In this document: in pieces, positions 12,747 to 13,067 of the stretch | Numbering within the stretch: the stretch's first letter is position 1 | Layout of the letters: every line of letters begins with the position of its first letter | Assembly (NCBI GenBank): GCA_018812385.1 | Contig: JAHJDU010000008.1 | Coordinates: forward strand, 1-13,067 | From: Pseudomonadota bacterium | GTDB taxonomy: Bacteria > Desulfobacterota > Desulfobacteria > Desulfobacterales > Desulfobacteraceae | Direction: 5' to 3' | Length of the DNA: 13,067 nucleotides | Notes under the pieces: model-generated | The model's input: only the letters and a program-made list of their open reading frames with translations | The model's database searches: none | Told to the model about the DNA's origin: nothing | Position numbers and translations under genes: made by a program

Positions 12747-13067
12747 ATGAAACTGCCAGAGTATATAACTGCAAATGAAGTAAAAAGAGTGTGCGATGAA
12801 ATTGGTTTGCGAGACTGGTCCAAAATTACGGAACCAACCGTTTCTGAAGAAGAAGCATCCACGATTCTCAATATTGTGAATACCAAAGGGATGGATATTC
12901 CCCTTAAGACACTCCAAAAAGGGTTGGAAGTTGAGCTTGAACATGGAACAAGATTTGAGGATGCAAATGTAACGAACAACCACCCAATCTTGACAGGCAA
13001 GATCGTTATCGCACATCTTAAAGAGACTATGGATTATTATGAAAGAATCGATGTTGCTGAAATGGAA
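12747..13067 (+). CDS. DUF5661-like protein (3' end outside window)
   Basis: The ATG at 12747 follows an AAAGGAG ribosome binding site and the frame is open for 107 codons to the window edge. The protein begins MKLPEYITANEVKRVCDEIG and contains VELEHGTRFEDANVTNNHPI, then LTGKIVIAHLKETMDYYERID. This block, E.EHG.rdp..nVT.ddp.ltGKI.laHL.E.pdYY.RL, is characteristic of DUF5661 proteins, whose function is unknown. It is the only sense frame here; antisense frames are shadows. Confidence 0.75.
   Translation, partial: MKLPEYITANEVKRVCDEIGLRDWSKITEPTVSEEEASTILNIVNTKGMDIPLKTLQKGLEVELEHGTRFEDANVTNNHPILTGKIVIAHLKETMDYYERIDVAEME

Noticed and set aside
12725..13016. Minus-strand frames at the right edge
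   Set aside because: They are antisense to the DUF5661-like frame, which has a strong ribosome binding site and family motifs.

Overview
The window looks like a chromosomal segment from an anaerobic, AT-rich deltaproteobacterium, most likely a Desulfobacterota/Desulfobacterales sulfate reducer. This is an inference from gene content (ArsR-methyltransferase fusion, YqgE/AlgH, bifunctional ManC, a TRAP-TAXI remnant, a CtlX-type hydrolase), not from a marker gene. No rRNA, tRNA or CRISPR array was seen.

Left block (1-5640, all minus strand). Read from right to left this is a compact, operon-like run: a universal stress protein gene with an in-frame TAA, an ArsR-type HTH fused to a SAM methyltransferase, a bifunctional mannose-1-phosphate guanylyltransferase/mannose-6-phosphate isomerase, an AlgH/YqgE protein, and a large dynamin-like GTPase that runs off the left edge. 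Gaps are 7-66 bp. A sigma70-like promoter lies upstream of the stress protein gene.

Middle block (5761-10333) is a scarred accessory region. It opens with abutting gene fragments: a TRAP-TAXI binding-protein tail (minus) and a DNA-methyltransferase-like fragment (plus). Then comes an integron: a truncated intI-like integrase on the minus strand with its own promoter, an attI-like region with inverted CCTGATAA motifs, and plus-strand cassettes. Cassette 1 is a HEPN-like protein broken by a +1 frameshift and ends in a 65-bp attC. Cassette 2 is a SEC-C metal-binding protein and ends in an attC of about 125 bp. Cassette 3 is a small unknown protein with no attC. An intact AAA_14/DUF4143 ATPase follows. 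It overlaps a second methyltransferase-like fragment, which runs into the tail of an SRPBCC-like gene. The two methyltransferase fragments share a 42-bp segment (35/42 identical) in the same orientation on either side of the integron.

Right block (10445-13067). A CtlX-type arginine deiminase-related hydrolase (minus, with a near-consensus promoter) diverges from an aspartate/glutamate racemase-family gene (plus, very AT-rich). A collapsed group II intron (minus) follows. It has a class-C-like 5' end just after a hairpin and T-rich tract, and its reverse transcriptase/maturase is internally deleted and frameshifted. A DUF5661-like gene runs off the right edge.

The most interesting system is the decaying chromosomal integron, especially its HEPN-like first cassette and the motif array in its attI/intI promoter region.
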